In this document: positions 23,431 through 38,475 of the stretch, piece by piece
Layout of the letters: each line of letters opens with the position of its first letter
Numbering within the stretch: position 1 is the first letter of the stretch
Assembly: GCA_039720395.1 (NCBI GenBank)
Contig: JBBPBK010000082.1
Location: 274,952 to 338,951 of the forward strand
Length of the DNA stretch: 64,000 bases
Reading direction: 5' to 3'
Origin: Liquidambar formosana
Taxonomy: Eukaryota > Streptophyta > Magnoliopsida > Saxifragales > Altingiaceae
The notes under the pieces: generated by a model
What the model saw: the letters and a program-made list of their open reading frames with translations, nothing else
Database searches by the model: none
What the model was told of the DNA's origin: nothing
Program-made: the position numbers and the translations under genes

Positions 23431-26400
23431 GTGGCTGGGAAGCGTTGTGAGGCTCCCACCAGTCTATGGTGACTTCTAACTGAGTCTACAGAGCGTCGTG
23501 GACTCTAGAAAGCCTCCTACGATATTTTCGAGCGTATAGAGCTCCTACGGGTATCTAGAAAGTGTTATGAGGCACCAACGTGTGTTTGACTGCCATAATT
23601 GAGCATAGAAACTGTTGTGAACTCTAGGGAGCCTCCTATGAATTATTTTTTTAATGTGTATAGAGCCTCAATGGATGTCTAGGAAGCGTTGTGGGGTCTA
23701 TGGTAAATCTACCGGAGTCTACAGAGCGTCATGGACTCTAGAAAGCCTCCTACGATATTTTGGAGCATATAAAGCTCTTACGGTTATCTAGAAAGCGTTT
23801 TGAGGCTCCCACGAGTCTTCGATGACTCTAATTGAGTATAGTGAGTGTTGCGAACTCTAGGGAGCCTCCTATGAATTTTTTTTGAGTATAGAGCCTCAAT
23901 GGATGTCTAGGAAGCGTTGTGATGCTCCCACCAGTCTATGGTGACTCTTACAGAATCTACAGAGCGTCATGGACTCTAGAAAGCGCCCTACGATATTTCG
24001 GAGCGTATAGAGCTCCTACGGTTATCTAGAAACCGTTGTGAGGCTCCCACGAGTGTTTAATGACTCTAATTGGTATAGCGAGTGTTGTGAGCTCTAGAGA
24101 GCCTCCTATGAATTTTTCTACGTGTATTGAACCTCAGTGGATGTCTAGGCAGCGTTGTGAGGCACCCACCAGTCTATGGTGACTCCAACTGAGTCTATGG
24201 AGCGTCGTGGACTCTTGAAACCCTCGTACGATATTTTGGAGCGTATAGAGCTCTTATGAGTACCTAGAAAGCGTTATGAGGCTCCCACGAGTGTTTGGCG
24301 ACTTGAATTGAGGATAGTGAGTATTGTGAACTCTACAGAGCCTCCTATGAATTTTTTTTTTTTTTTTAATGTGCATAGAGCCTCAATGGATGTCTAGGAA
24401 GCGTTGTGGGGCTCCCACCAGTCTATGGTAAATCTAACTGAGTCTACAGAGCCTCATGGTCTCTAGAAAGCCTCCTACAGTATTTTGGGGCGTATAGAGC
24501 TCTTACGGTTATCTAGATAGCGTTGTGAGGCTCCCACGAGTCTTCGATGACTCTAATTGAGCATAGTGAGCGTTGCGAACTCTAGAGAGCCTCCTATGAA
24601 TTTTGTTTTTGAGTATAGAGCCTCAATGGATGTCTAGGAAGCGTTGTGAGGCTCCCACCAGTCTATGGTGACTCTAACTGAGTCTACAGAGCCTCGTGGA
24701 CTCTAGAAAGCCTCCTACGATATTTTGGAGCGTATAGAGCTCCTACGGGTATCTAGAAAGCGTTATGAGGCTCCCACAAGTGTTTGACTGCCATAATTGA
24801 GCATGGCAACTGTTGTGAACTTTAGGGAGCCTCCTATGAATTATTTTTTTTAATGTGTATAGAGCCTCAATGGATGTCTAGGAAGCGTTGTGGGGTCTAT
24901 GGTAAATCTACCTAAGTCTACAGAGCGTCATGGACTCTAGAAAGCCTCCTACGATATTTTGGAGCGTATAAAGCTCTTACGGTTATCTAGAAAGCGTTGT
25001 GAGGCTCCCACGAGTCTTCGATGACTCTAATTGAGTATAGTGATCGTTGCGAACTCTAGAGAGCCTCCTACGAATTTTTTTTTTGAGTATAGAGCCTCAA
25101 TGGAAGTCTAGGAAGCGTTGTGATGCTCCCACCCGTCTATGGTGACTCTTGCTGAGTCTACAGAGCGTCATGGACTCTAGAAAGCCTCCTACGATATTTC
25201 GGAGCGTATAGTGCTCCTATGGGTCTAGAAAGCGTAGTGAGGCTTACTCGAGTCTTTGATGACTCTAACTGAGTATAACAAGCGTTGTGAACTCTCGAGA
25301 GCCTGCTAAGAATTTATTTACGTGTATAGAGCCTCAGTGGATGTCTAGGGAGCGTTATGAGGCTCCCACCAATCAATGGTGACTCTAACTGAGTCTACAG
25401 AGCGTCGTGGACTCTAGAAAGCCTCGTACGATATTTCGGAGCATATGCAGCTCCTATGGGTGTCTAGAAAGCGTTGTGACGCTTACTCGAGTCTTTGACG
25501 TCTCTAATTGTGTATAACAAGCGTTTTGAACTATAGGGCGCCTCCTAAGAATTTTTTTATGTGTATAGAGCCTCAGTGGGTGGCTGGGAAGCGTTGTGAG
25601 GCTCCCACCAGTCTATGGTGACTCTAACTGAGTCTACAGAGCGTCGTGGACTCTAGAAAGCCTCCTACGATATTTTCGAGCGTATAGAGCTCCTACGGGT
25701 ATCTAGAAAGTGTTATGAGGCACCAACGTGTGTTTGACTGCCATAATTGAGCATAGAAACTGTTGTGAACTCTAGGGAGCCTCCTATGAATTATTTTTTT
25801 AATGTGTATAGAGCCTCAATGGATGTCTAGGAAGCGTTGTGGGGTCTATGGTAAATCTACCGGAGTCTACAGAGCGTCATGGACTCTAGAAAGCCTCCTA
25901 CGATATTTTGGAGCATATAAAGCTCTTACGGTTATCTAGAAAGCGTTTTGAGGCTCCCACGAGTCTTCGATGACTCTAATTGAGTATAGTGAGTGTTGCG
26001 AACTCTAGGGAGCCTCCTATGAATTTTTTTTGAGTATAGAGCCTCAATGGATGTCTAGGAAGCGTTGTGATGCTCCCACCAGTCTATGGTGACTCTTACA
26101 GAATCTACAGAGCGTCATGGACTCTAGAAAGCGCCCTACGATATTTCGGAGCGTATAGAGCTCCTACGGTTATCTAGAAACCGTTGTGAGGCTCCCACGA
26201 GTGTTTAATGACTCTAATTGGTATAGCGAGTGTTGTGAGCTCTAGAGAGCCTCCTATGAATTTTTCTACGTGTATTGAACCTCAGTGGATGTCTAGGCAG
26301 CGTTGTGAGGCACCCACCAGTCTATGGTGACTCCAACTGAGTCTATGGAGCGTCGTGGACTCTTGAAACCCTCGTACGATATTTTGGAGCGCATAGAGCT

Positions 26401-29400
26401 CTTATGAGTACCTAGAAAGCGTTATGAGGCTCCCACGAGTGTTTGGCGACTTGAATTGAGGATAGTGAGTATTGTGAACTCTACAGAGCCTCCTATGAAT
26501 TTTTTTTTTTTTTTTTAATGTGCATAGAGCCCTCAATGGATGTCTAGGAAGCGTTGTGGGGCTCCCACCAGTCTATGGTAAATCTAACTGAGTCTACAGA
26601 GCCTCATGGTCTCTAGAAAGCCTCCTACAGTATTTTGGGGCGTATAGAGCTCTTACGGTTATCTAGATAGCGTTGTGAGGCTCCCACGAGTCTTCGATGA
26701 CTCTAATTGAGCATAGTGAGCGTTGCGAACTCTAGAGAGCCTCCTATGAATTTTGTTTTTGAGTATAGAGCCTCAATGGATGTCTCGGAAGCGTTGTGAG
26801 GCTCCCACCAGTCTATGGTGACTCTAACTGAGTCTACAGAGCATCGTGGACTCTAGAAAGCCTCCTACGATATTTTGGAGCGTATAGAGCTCCTACGGGT
26901 ATCTAGAAAGCGTTATGAGGCTCCCACAAGTGTTTGACTGCCATAATTGAGCATGGCAACTGTTGTGAACTTTAGGGAGCCTCCTATGAATTATTTTTTT
27001 TAATGTGTATAGAGCCTCAATGGATGTCTAGGAAGCGTTGTGGGGTCTATGGTAAATCTACCTAAGTCTACAGAGCGTCATGGACTCTAGAAAGCCTCCT
27101 ACGATATTTTGGAGCGTATAAAGCTCTTACGGTTATCTAGAAAGCGTTGTGAGGCTCCCACGAGTCTTCGATGACTCTAATTGAGTATAGTGATCGTTGC
27201 GAACTCTAGAGAGCCTCCTACGAATTTTTTTTTTGAGTATAGAGCCTCAATGGAAGTCTAGGAAGCGTTGTGATGCTCCCACCCGTCTATGGTGACTCTT
27301 GCTGAGTCTACAGAGCGTCATGGACTCTAGAAAGCCTCCTACGATATTTCGGAGCGTATAGTGCTCCTATGGGTCTAGAAAGCGTAGTGAGGCTTACTCG
27401 AGTCTTTGATGACTCTAACTGAGTATAACAAGCGTTGTGAACTCTCGAGAGCCTGCTAAGAATTTATTTACGTGTATAGAGCCTCAGTGGATGTCTAGGG
27501 AGCGTTATGAGGCTCCCACCAATCAATGGTGACTCTAACTGAGTCTACAGAGCGTCGTGGACTCTAGAAAGCCTCGTACGATATTTCGGAGCATATGCAG
27601 CTCCTATGGGTGTCTAGAAAGCGTTGTGACGCTTACTCGAGTCTTTGACGTCTCTAATTGTGTATAACAAGCGTTTTGAACTATAGGGCGCCTCCTAAGA
27701 ATTTTTTTATGTGTATAGAGCCTCAGTGGGTGGCTGGGAAGCGTTGTGAGGCTCCCACCAGTCTATGGTGACTCTAACTGAGTCTACAGAGCGTCGTGGA
27801 CTCTAGAAAGCCTCCTACGATATTTTCGAGCGTATAGAGCTCCTACGGGTATCTAGAAAGTGTTATGAGGCACCAACGTGTGTTTGACTGCCATAATTGA
27901 GCATAGAAACTGTTGTGAACTCTAGGGAGCCTCCTATGAATTATTTTTTTAATGTGTATAGAGCCTCAATGGATGTCTAGGAAGCGTTGTGGGGTCTATG
28001 GTAAATCTACCGGAGTCTACAGAGCGTCATGGACTCTAGAAAGCCTCCTACGATATTTTGGAGCATATAAAGCTCTTACGGTTATCTAGAAAGCGTTTTG
28101 AGGCTCCCACGAGTCTTCGATGACTCTAATTGAGTATAGTGAGTGTTGCGAACTCTAGGGAGCCTCCTATGAATTTTTTTTGAGTATAGAGCCTCAATGG
28201 ATGTCTAGGAAGCGTTGTGATGCTCCCACCAGTCTATGGTGACTCTTACAGAATCTACAGAGCGTCATGGACTCTAGAAAGCGCCCTACGATATTTCGGA
28301 GCGTATAGAGCTCCTACGGTTATCTAGAAACCGTTGTGAGGCTCCCACGAGTGTTTAATGACTCTAATTGGTATAGCGAGTGTTGTGAGCTCTAGAGAGC
28401 CTCCTATGAATTTTTCTACGTGTTTTGAACCTCAGTGGATGTCTAGGCAGCGTTGTGAGGCACCCACCAGTCTATGGTGACTCCAACTGAGTCTATGGAG
28501 CGTCGTGGACTCTTGAAACCCTCGTACGATATTTTGGAGCGCATAGAGCTCTTATGAGTACCTAGAAAGCGTTATGAGGCTCCCACGAGTGTTTGGCGAC
28601 TTGAATTGAGGATAGTGAGTATTGTGAACTCTACAGAGCCTCCTATGAATTTTTTTTTTTTTTTTAATGTGCATAGAGCCTCAATGGATGTCTAGGAAGC
28701 GTTGTGGGGCTCCCACCAGTCTATGGTAAATCTAACTGAGTCTACAGAGCCTCATGGTCTCTAGAAAGCCTCCTACAGTATTTTGGGGCGTATAGAGCTC
28801 TTACGGTTATCTAGATAGCGTTGTGAGGCTCCCACGAGTCTTCGATGACTCTAATTGAGCATAGTGAGCGTTGCGAACTCTAGAGAGCCTCCTATGAATT
28901 TTGTTTTTGAGTATAGAGCCTCAATGGATGTCTCGGAAGCGTTGTGAGGCTCCCACCAGTCTATGGTGACTCTAACTGAGTCTACAGAGCATCGTGGACT
29001 CTAGAAAGCCTCCTACGATATTTTGGAGCGTATAGAGCTCCTACGGGTATCTAGAAAGCGTTATGAGGCTCCCACAAGTGTTTGACTGCCATAATTGAGC
29101 ATGGCAACTGTTGTGAACTTTAGGGAGCCTCCTATGAATTATTTTTTTTAATGTGTATAGAGCCTCAATGGATGTCTAGGAAGCGTTGTGGGGTCTATGG
29201 TAAATCTACCTAAGTCTACAGAGCGTCATGGACTCTAGAAAGCCTCCTACGATATTTTGGAGCGTATAAAGCTCTTACGGTTATCTAGAAAGCGTTGTGA
29301 GGCTCCCACGAGTCTTCGATGACTCTAATTGAGTATAGTGATCGTTGCGAACTCTAGAGAGCCTCCTACGAATTTTTTTTTTGAGTATAGAGCCTCAATG

Positions 29401-32400
29401 GAAGTCTAGGAAGCGTTGTGATGCTCCCACCCGTCTATGGTGACTCTTGCTGAGTCTACAGAGCGTCATGGACTCTAGAAAGCCTCCTACGATATTTCGG
29501 AGCGTATAGTGCTCCTATGGGTCTAGAAAGCGTAGTGAGGCTTACTCGAGTCTTTGATGACTCTAACTGAGTATAACAAGCGTTGTGAACTCTCGAGAGC
29601 CTGCTAAGAATTTATTTACGTGTATAGAGCCTCAGTGGATGTCTAGGGAGCGTTATGAGGCTCCCACCAATCAATGGTGACTCTAACTGAGTCTACAGAG
29701 CGTCGTGGACTCTAGAAAGCCTCGTACGATATTTCGGAGCATATGCAGCTCCTATGGGTGTCTAGAAAGCGTTGTGACGCTTACTCGAGTCTTTGACGTC
29801 TCTAATTGTGTATAACAAGCGTTTTGAACTATAGGGCGCCTCCTAAGAATTTTTTTATGTGTATAGAGCCTCAGTGGGTGGCTGGGAAGCGTTGTGAGGC
29901 TCCCACCAGTCTATGGTGACTCTAACTGAGTCTACAGAGCGTCGTGGACTCTAGAAAGCCTCCTACGATATTTTCGAGCGTATAGAGCTCCTACGGGTAT
30001 CTAGAAAGTGTTATGAGGCACCAACGTGTGTTTGACTGCCATAATTGAGCATAGAAACTGTTGTGAACTCTAGGGAGCCTCCTATGAATTATTTTTTTAA
30101 TGTGTATAGAGCCTCAATGGATGTCTAGGAAGCGTTGTGGGGTCTATGGTAAATCTACCGGAGTCTACAGAGCGTCATGGACTCTAGAAAGCCTCCTACG
30201 ATATTTTGGAGCATATAAAGCTCTTACGGTTATCTAGAAAGCGTTTTGAGGCTCCCACGAGTCTTCGATGACTCTAATTGAGTATAGTGAGTGTTGCGAA
30301 CTCTAGGGAGCCTCCTATGAATTTTTTTTGAGTATAGAGCCTCAATGGATGTCTAGGAAGCGTTGTGATGCTCCCACCAGTCTATGGTGACTCTTACAGA
30401 ATCTACAGAGCGTCATGGACTCTAGAAAGCGCCCTACGATATTTCGGAGCGTATAGAGCTCCTACGGTTATCTAGAAACCGTTGTGAGGCTCCCACGAGT
30501 GTTTAATGACTCTAATTGGTATAGCGAGTGTTGTGAGCTCTAGAGAGCCTCCTATGAATTTTTCTACGTGTATTGAACCTCAGTGGATGTCTAGGCAGCG
30601 TTGTGAGGCACCCACCAGTCTATGGTGACTCCAACTGAGTCTATGGAGCGTCGTGGACTCTTGAAACCCTCGTACGATATTTTGGAGCGCATAGAGCTCT
30701 TATGAGTACCTAGAAAGCGTTATGAGGCTCCCACGAGTGTTTGGCGACTTGAATTGAGGATAGTGAGTATTGTGAACTCTACAGAGCCTCCTATGAATTT
30801 TTTTTTTTTTTTTAATGTGCATAGAGCCCTCAATGGATGTCTAGGAAGCGTTGTGGGGCTCCCACCAGTCTATGGTAAATCTAACTGAGTCTACAGAGCC
30901 TCATGGTCTCTAGAAAGCCTCCTACAGTATTTTGGGGCGTATAGAGCTCTTACGGTTATCTAGATAGCGTTGTGAGGCTCCCACGAGTCTTCGATGACTC
31001 TAATTGAGCATAGTGAGCGTTGCGAACTCTAGAGAGCCTCCTATGAATTTTGTTTTTGAGTATAGAGCCTCAATGGATGTCTCGGAAGCGTTGTGAGGCT
31101 CCCACCAGTCTATGGTGACTCTAACTGAGTCTACAGAGCATCGTGGACTCTAGAAAGCCTCCTACGATATTTTGGAGCGTATAGAGCTCCTACGGGTATC
31201 TAGAAAGCGTTATGAGGCTCCCACAAGTGTTTGACTGCCATAATTGAGCATGGCAACTGTTGTGAACTTTAGGGAGCCTCCTATGAATTATTTTTTTTAA
31301 TGTGTATAGAGCCTCAATGGATGTCTAGGAAGCGTTGTGGGGTCTATGGTAAATCTACCTAAGTCTACAGAGCGTCATGGACTCTAGAAAGCCTCCTACG
31401 ATATTTTGGAGCGTATAAAGCTCTTACGGTTATCTAGAAAGCGTTGTGAGGCTCCCACGAGTCTTCGATGACTCTAATTGAGTATAGTGATCGTTGCGAA
31501 CTCTAGAGAGCCTCCTACGAATTTTTTTTTTGAGTATAGAGCCTCAATGGAAGTCTAGGAAGCGTTGTGATGCTCCCACCCGTCTATGGTGACTCTTGCT
31601 GAGTCTACAGAGCGTCATGGACTCTAGAAAGCCTCCTACGATATTTCGGAGCGTATAGTGCTCCTATGGGTCTAGAAAGCGTAGTGAGGCTTACTCGAGT
31701 CTTTGATGACTCTAACTGAGTATAACAAGCGTTGTGAACTCTCGAGAGCCTGCTAAGAATTTATTTACGTGTATAGAGCCTCAGTGGATGTCTAGGGAGC
31801 GTTATGAGGCTCCCACCAATCAATGGTGACTCTAACTGAGTCTACAGAGCGTCGTGGACTCTAGAAAGCCTCGTACGATATTTCGGAGCATATGCAGCTC
31901 CTATGGGTGTCTAGAAAGCGTTGTGACGCTTACTCGAGTCTTTGACGTCTCTAATTGTGTATAACAAGCGTTTTGAACTATAGGGCGCCTCCTAAGAATT
32001 TTTTTATGTGTATAGAGCCTCAGTGGGTGGCTGGGAAGCGTTGTGAGGCTCCCACCAGTCTATGGTGACTCTAACTGAGTCTACAGAGCGTCGTGGACTC
32101 TAGAAAGCCTCCTACGATATTTTCGAGCGTATAGAGCTCCTACGGGTATCTAGAAAGTGTTATGAGGCACCAACGTGTGTTTGACTGCCATAATTGAGCA
32201 TAGAAACTGTTGTGAACTCTAGGGAGCCTCCTATGAATTATTTTTTTAATGTGTATAGAGCCTCAATGGATGTCTAGGAAGCGTTGTGGGGTCTATGGTA
32301 AATCTACCTGAGTCTACAGAGCGTCATGGACTCTAGAAAGCCTCCTACGATATTTTGGAGCATATAAAGCTCTTACGGTTATCTAGAAAGCGTTTTGAGG

Positions 32401-34175
32401 CTCCCACGAGTCTTCGATGACTCTAATTGAGTATAGTGAGTGTTGCGAACTCTAGGGAGCCTCCTATGAATTTTTTTTGAGTATAGAGCCTCAATGGATG
32501 TCTAGGAAGCGTTGTGATGCTCCCACCAGTCTATGGTGACTCTTACAGAATCTACAGAGCGTCATGGACTCTAGAAAGCGCCCTACGATATTTCGGAGCG
32601 TATAGAGCTCCTACGGTTATCTAGAAACCGTTGTGAGGCTCCCACGAGTGTTTAATGACTCTAATTGGTATAGCGAGTGTTGTGAGCTCTAGAGAGCCTC
32701 CTATGAATTTTTCTACGTGTATTGAACCTCAGTGGATGTCTAGGCAGCGTTGTGAGGCACCCACCAGTCTATGGTGACTCCAACTGAGTCTATGGAGCGT
32801 CGTGGACTCTTGAAACCCTCGTACGATATTTTGGAGCGCATAGAGCTCTTATGAGTACCTAGAAAGCGTTATGAGGCTCCCACGAGTGTTTGGCGACTTG
32901 AATTGAGGATAGTGAGTATTGTGAACTCTACAGAGCCTCCTATGAATTTTTTTTTTTTTTTTTAATGTGCATAGAGCCTCAATGGATGTCTAGGAAGCGT
33001 TGTGGGGCTCCCACCAGTCTATGGTAAATCTAACTGAGTCTACAGAGCCTCATGGTCTCTAGAAAGCCTCCTACAGTATTTTGGGGCGTATAGAGCTCTT
33101 ACGGTTATCTAGATAGCGTTGTGAGGCTCCCACGAGTCTTCGATGACTCTAATTGAGCATAGTGAGCGTTGCGAACTCTAGAGAGCCTCCTATGAATTTT
33201 GTTTTTGAGTATAGAGCCTCAATGGATGTCTCGGAAGCGTTGTGAGGCTCCCACCAGTCTATGGTGACTCTAACTGAGTCTACAGAGCATCGTGGACTCT
33301 AGAAAGCCTCCTACGATATTTTGGAGCGTATAGAGCTCCTACGGGTATCTAGAAAGCGTTATGAGGCTCCCACAAGTGTTTGACTGCCATAATTGAGCAT
33401 GGCAACTGTTGTGAACTTTAGGGAGCCTCCTATGAATTATTTTTTTTAATGTGTATAGAGCCTCAATGGATGTCTAGGAAGCGTTGTGGGGTCTATGGTA
33501 AATCTACCTAAGTCTACAGAGCGTCATGGACTCTAGAAAGCCTCCTACGATATTTTGGAGCGTATAAAGCTCTTACGGTTATCTAGAAAGCGTTGTGAGG
33601 CTCCCACGAGTCTTCGATGACTCTAATTGAGTATAGTGATCGTTGCGAACTCTAGAGAGCCTCCTACGAATTTTTTTTTTGAGTATAGAGCCTCAATGGA
33701 AGTCTAGGAAGCGTTGTGATGCTCCCACCCGTCTATGGTGACTCTTGCTGAGTCTACAGAGCGTCATGGACTCTAGAAAGCCTCCTACGATATTTCGGAG
33801 CGTATAGTGCTCCTATGGGTCTAGAAAGCGTAGTGAGGCTTACTCGAGTCTTTGATGACTCTAACTGAGTATAACAAGCGTTGTGAACTCTCGAGAGCCT
33901 GCTAAGAATTTATTTACGTGTATAGAGCCTCAGTGGATGTCTAGGGAGCGTTATGAGGCTCCCACCAATCAATGGTGACTCTAACTGAGTCTACAGAGCG
34001 TCGTGGACTCTAGAAAGCCTCGTACGATATTTCGGAGCATATGCAGCTCCTATGGGTGTCTAGAAAGCGTTGTGACGCTTACTCGAGTCTTTGACGTCTC
34101 TAATTGTGTATAACAAGCGTTTTGAACTATAGGGCGCCTCCTAAGAATTTTTTTATGTGTATAGAGCCTCAGTGG

Positions 34176-36326
34176 GTGGCTGGGAAGCGTTGTGAGGCTC
34201 CCACCAGTCTATGGTGACTCTAACTGAGTCTACAGAGCGTCGTGGACTCTAGAAAGCCTCCTACGATATTTTCGAGCGTATAGAGCTCCTACGGGTATCT
34301 AGAAAGTGTTATGAGGCACCAACGTGTGTTTGACTGCCATAATTGAGCATAGAAACTGTTGTGAACTCTAGGGAGCCTCCTATGAATTATTTTTTTAATG
34401 TGTATAGAGCCTCAATGGATGTCTAGGAAGCGTTGTGGGGTCTATGGTAAATCTACCTGAGTCTACAGAGCGTCATGGACTCTAGAAAGCCTCCTACGAT
34501 ATTTTGGAGCATATAAAGCTCTTACGGTTATCTAGAAAGCGTTTTGAGGCTCCCACGAGTCTTCGATGACTCTAATTGAGTATAGTGAGTGTTGCGAACT
34601 CTAGGGAGCCTCCTATGAATTTTTTTTGAGTATAGAGCCTCAATGGATGTCTAGGAAGCGTTGTGATGCTCCCACCAGTCTATGGTGACTCTTACAGAAT
34701 CTACAGAGCGTCATGGACTCTAGAAAGCGCCCTACGATATTTCGGAGCGTATAGAGCTCCTACGGTTATCTAGAAACCGTTGTGAGGCTCCCACGAGTGT
34801 TTAATGACCCTAATTGGGTATAGCGAGTGTTGTGAGCTCTAGAGAGCCTCCTATGAATTTTTCTACGTGTATTGAACCTCAGTGGATGTCTAGGCAGCGT
34901 TGTGAGGCACCCACCAGTCTATGGTGACTCTAACTGAGTCTATGGAGCGTCGTGGACTCTTGAAACCCTCGTACCATATTTTGGAGCGTATAGAGCTCTT
35001 ATGAGTATCTAGAATGCCTTATGAGGCTCCCACGAGTGTTTGGCGACTTGAATTGAGGATAGTAGTAGTTGTGAACTCTAGAGAGCCTCCTATGAATTTT
35101 TTTTTTTTTTTTAATGTGCATAGAGCCCCTCAATGGATGTCTAGGAAGCGTTGTGGGGCTCCCACTAGTCTATGGTAAATCTACCTGAGTCTACAGAGCC
35201 TCATGGTCTCTAGAAAGCCTCCTACGGTATTTTGGAGCGTATAGAGCTCTTACGGTTATCTAGATAGCGTTGTGAGGCTCCCACGAGTCTTCGATGACTC
35301 TAATTGAGCATAGTGAGCGTTGCGAACTCTAGAGAGCCTCCTATGAATTTTGTTTTTGAGTATAGAGCCTCAATGGATGTCTCGGAAGCGTTGTGAGGCT
35401 CCCACCAGTCTATGGTGACTCTAACTGAGTCTACAGAGCATCGTGGACTCTAGAAAGCCTCCTACGATATTTTGGAGCGTATAGAGCTCCTACGGGTATC
35501 TAGAAAGCGTTATGAGGCTCCCACAAGTGTTTGACTGCCATAATTGAGCATGGCAACTGTTGTGAACTTTAGGGAGCCTCCTATGAATTATTTTTTTTAA
35601 TGTGTATAGAGCCTCAATGGATGTCTAGGAAGCGTTGTGGGGTCTATGGTAAATCTACCTAAGTCTACAGAGCGTCATGGACTCTAGAAAGCCTCCTACG
35701 ATATTTTGGAGCGTATAAAGCTCTTACGGTTATCTAGAAAGCGTTGTGAGGCTCCCACGAGTCTTCGATGACTCTAATTGAGTATAGTGATCGTTGCGAA
35801 CTCTAGAGAGCCTCCTACGAATTTTTTTTTTGAGTATAGAGCCTCAATGGAAGTCTAGGAAGCGTTGTGATGCTCCCACCCGTCTATGGTGACTCTTGCT
35901 GAGTCTACAGAGCGTCATGGACTCTAGAAAGCCTCCTACGATATTTCGGAGCGTATAGTGCTCCTATGGGTCTAGAAAGCGTAGTGAGGCTTACTCGAGT
36001 CTTTGATGACTCTAACTGAGTATAACAAGCGTTGTGAACTCTCGAGAGCCTGCTAAGAATTTATTTACGTGTATAGAGCCTCAGTGGATGTCTAGGGAGC
36101 GTTATGAGGCTCCCACCAATCAATGGTGACTCTAACTGAGTCTACAGAGCGTCGTGGACTCTAGAAAGCCTCGTACGATATTTCGGAGCATATGCAGCTC
36201 CTATGGGTGTCTAGAAAGCGTTGTGACGCTTACTCGAGTCTTTGACGTCTCTAATTGTGTATAACAAGCGTTTTGAACTATAGGGCGCCTCCTAAGAATT
36301 TTTTTATGTGTATAGAGCCTCAGTGG
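34176..36326. repeat. 9-dimer HOR variant with a 3/10 exchange point (unit 6)
   Basis: This unit has the same length as its neighbours but another junction. It starts as types 1, 2 and 3A (TTACAGAATC, GCGCCCTACG), then switches to type 10B (ACCCTAATTGGGTATAGCG), then types 11 (TAGAATGCCTTATG), 12 (AGAGCCCCTCAATGG, CCCACTAGTC) and 13-16. Its neighbours instead keep types 3, 4 and 5A. Because dimers seven apart are paralogous, exchange at 3/10 or at 5/12 gives the same nine-dimer length. Confidence 0.85.
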
Positions 36327-38475
36327 GTGGCTGGGAAGCGTTGTGAGGCTCCCACCAGTCTATGGTGACTCTAACTGAGTCTACAGAGCGTCGTGGACTC
36401 TAGAAAGCCTCCTACGATATTTTCGAGCGTATAGAGCTCCTACGGGTATCTAGAAAGTGTTATGAGGCACCAACGTGTGTTTGACTGCCATAATTGAGCA
36501 TAGAAACTGTTGTGAACTCTAGGGAGCCTCCTATGAATTATTTTTTTAATGTGTATAGAGCCTCAATGGATGTCTAGGAAGCGTTGTGGGGTCTATGGTA
36601 AATCTACCTGAGTCTACAGAGCGTCATGGACTCTAGAAAGCCTCCTACGATATTTTGGAGCATATAAAGCTCTTACGGTTATCTAGAAAGCGTTTTGAGG
36701 CTCCCACGAGTCTTCGATGACTCTAATTGAGTATAGTGAGTGTTGCGAACTCTAGGGAGCCTCCTATGAATTTTTTTTGAGTATAGAGCCTCAATGGATG
36801 TCTAGGAAGCGTTGTGATGCTCCCACCAGTCTATGGTGACTCTTACAGAATCTACAGAGCGTCATGGACTCTAGAAAGCGCCCTACGATATTTCGGAGCG
36901 TATAGAGCTCCTACGGTTATCTAGAAACCGTTGTGAGGCTCCCACGAGTGTTTAATGACTCTAATTGGTATAGCGAGTGTTGTGAGCTCTAGAGAGCCTC
37001 CTATGAATTTTTCTACGTGTATTGAACCTCAGTGGATGTCTAGGCAGCGTTGTGAGGCACCCACCAGTCTATGGTGACTCCAACTGAGTCTATGGAGCGT
37101 CGTGGACTCTTGAAACCCTCGTACGATATTTTGGAGCGTATAGAGCTCTTATGAGTACCTAGAAAGCGTTATGAGGCTCCCACGAGTGTTTGGCGACTTG
37201 AATTGAGGATAGTGAGTATTGTGAACTCTACAGAGCCTCCTATGAATTTTTTTTTTTTTTTTTAATGTGCATAGAGCCTCAATGGATGTCTAGGAAGCGT
37301 TGTGGGGCTCCCACCAGTCTATGGTAAATCTAACTGAGTCTACAGAGCCTCATGGTCTCTAGAAAGCCTCCTACAGTATTTTGGGGCGTATAGAGCTCTT
37401 ACGGTTATCTAGATAGCGTTGTGAGGCTCCCACGAGTCTTCGATGACTCTAATTGAGCATAGTGAGCGTTGCGAACTCTAGAGAGCCTCCTATGAATTTT
37501 GTTTTTGAGTATAGAGCCTCAATGGATGTCTCGGAAGCGTTGTGAGGCTCCCACCAGTCTATGGTGACTCTAACTGAGTCTACAGAGCATCGTGGACTCT
37601 AGAAAGCCTCCTACGATATTTTGGAGCGTATAGAGCTCCTACGGGTATCTAGAAAGCGTTATGAGGCTCCCACAAGTGTTTGACTGCCATAATTGAGCAT
37701 GGCAACTGTTGTGAACTTTAGGGAGCCTCCTATGAATTATTTTTTTTAATGTGTATAGAGCCTCAATGGATGTCTAGGAAGCGTTGTGGGGTCTATGGTA
37801 AATCTACCTAAGTCTACAGAGCGTCATGGACTCTAGAAAGCCTCCTACGATATTTTGGAGCGTATAAAGCTCTTACGGTTATCTAGAAAGCGTTGTGAGG
37901 CTCCCACGAGTCTTCGATGACTCTAATTGAGTATAGTGATCGTTGCGAACTCTAGAGAGCCTCCTACGAATTTTTTTTTTGAGTATAGAGCCTCAATGGA
38001 AGTCTAGGAAGCGTTGTGATGCTCCCACCCGTCTATGGTGACTCTTGCTGAGTCTACAGAGCGTCATGGACTCTAGAAAGCCTCCTACGATATTTCGGAG
38101 CGTATAGTGCTCCTATGGGTCTAGAAAGCGTAGTGAGGCTTACTCGAGTCTTTGATGACTCTAACTGAGTATAACAAGCGTTGTGAACTCTCGAGAGCCT
38201 GCTAAGAATTTATTTACGTGTATAGAGCCTCAGTGGATGTCTAGGGAGCGTTATGAGGCTCCCACCAATCAATGGTGACTCTAACTGAGTCTACAGAGCG
38301 TCGTGGACTCTAGAAAGCCTCGTACGATATTTCGGAGCATATGCAGCTCCTATGGGTGTCTAGAAAGCGTTGTGACGCTTACTCGAGTCTTTGACGTCTC
38401 TAATTGTGTATAACAAGCGTTTTGAACTATAGGGCGCCTCCTAAGAATTTTTTTATGTGTATAGAGCCTCAGTGG

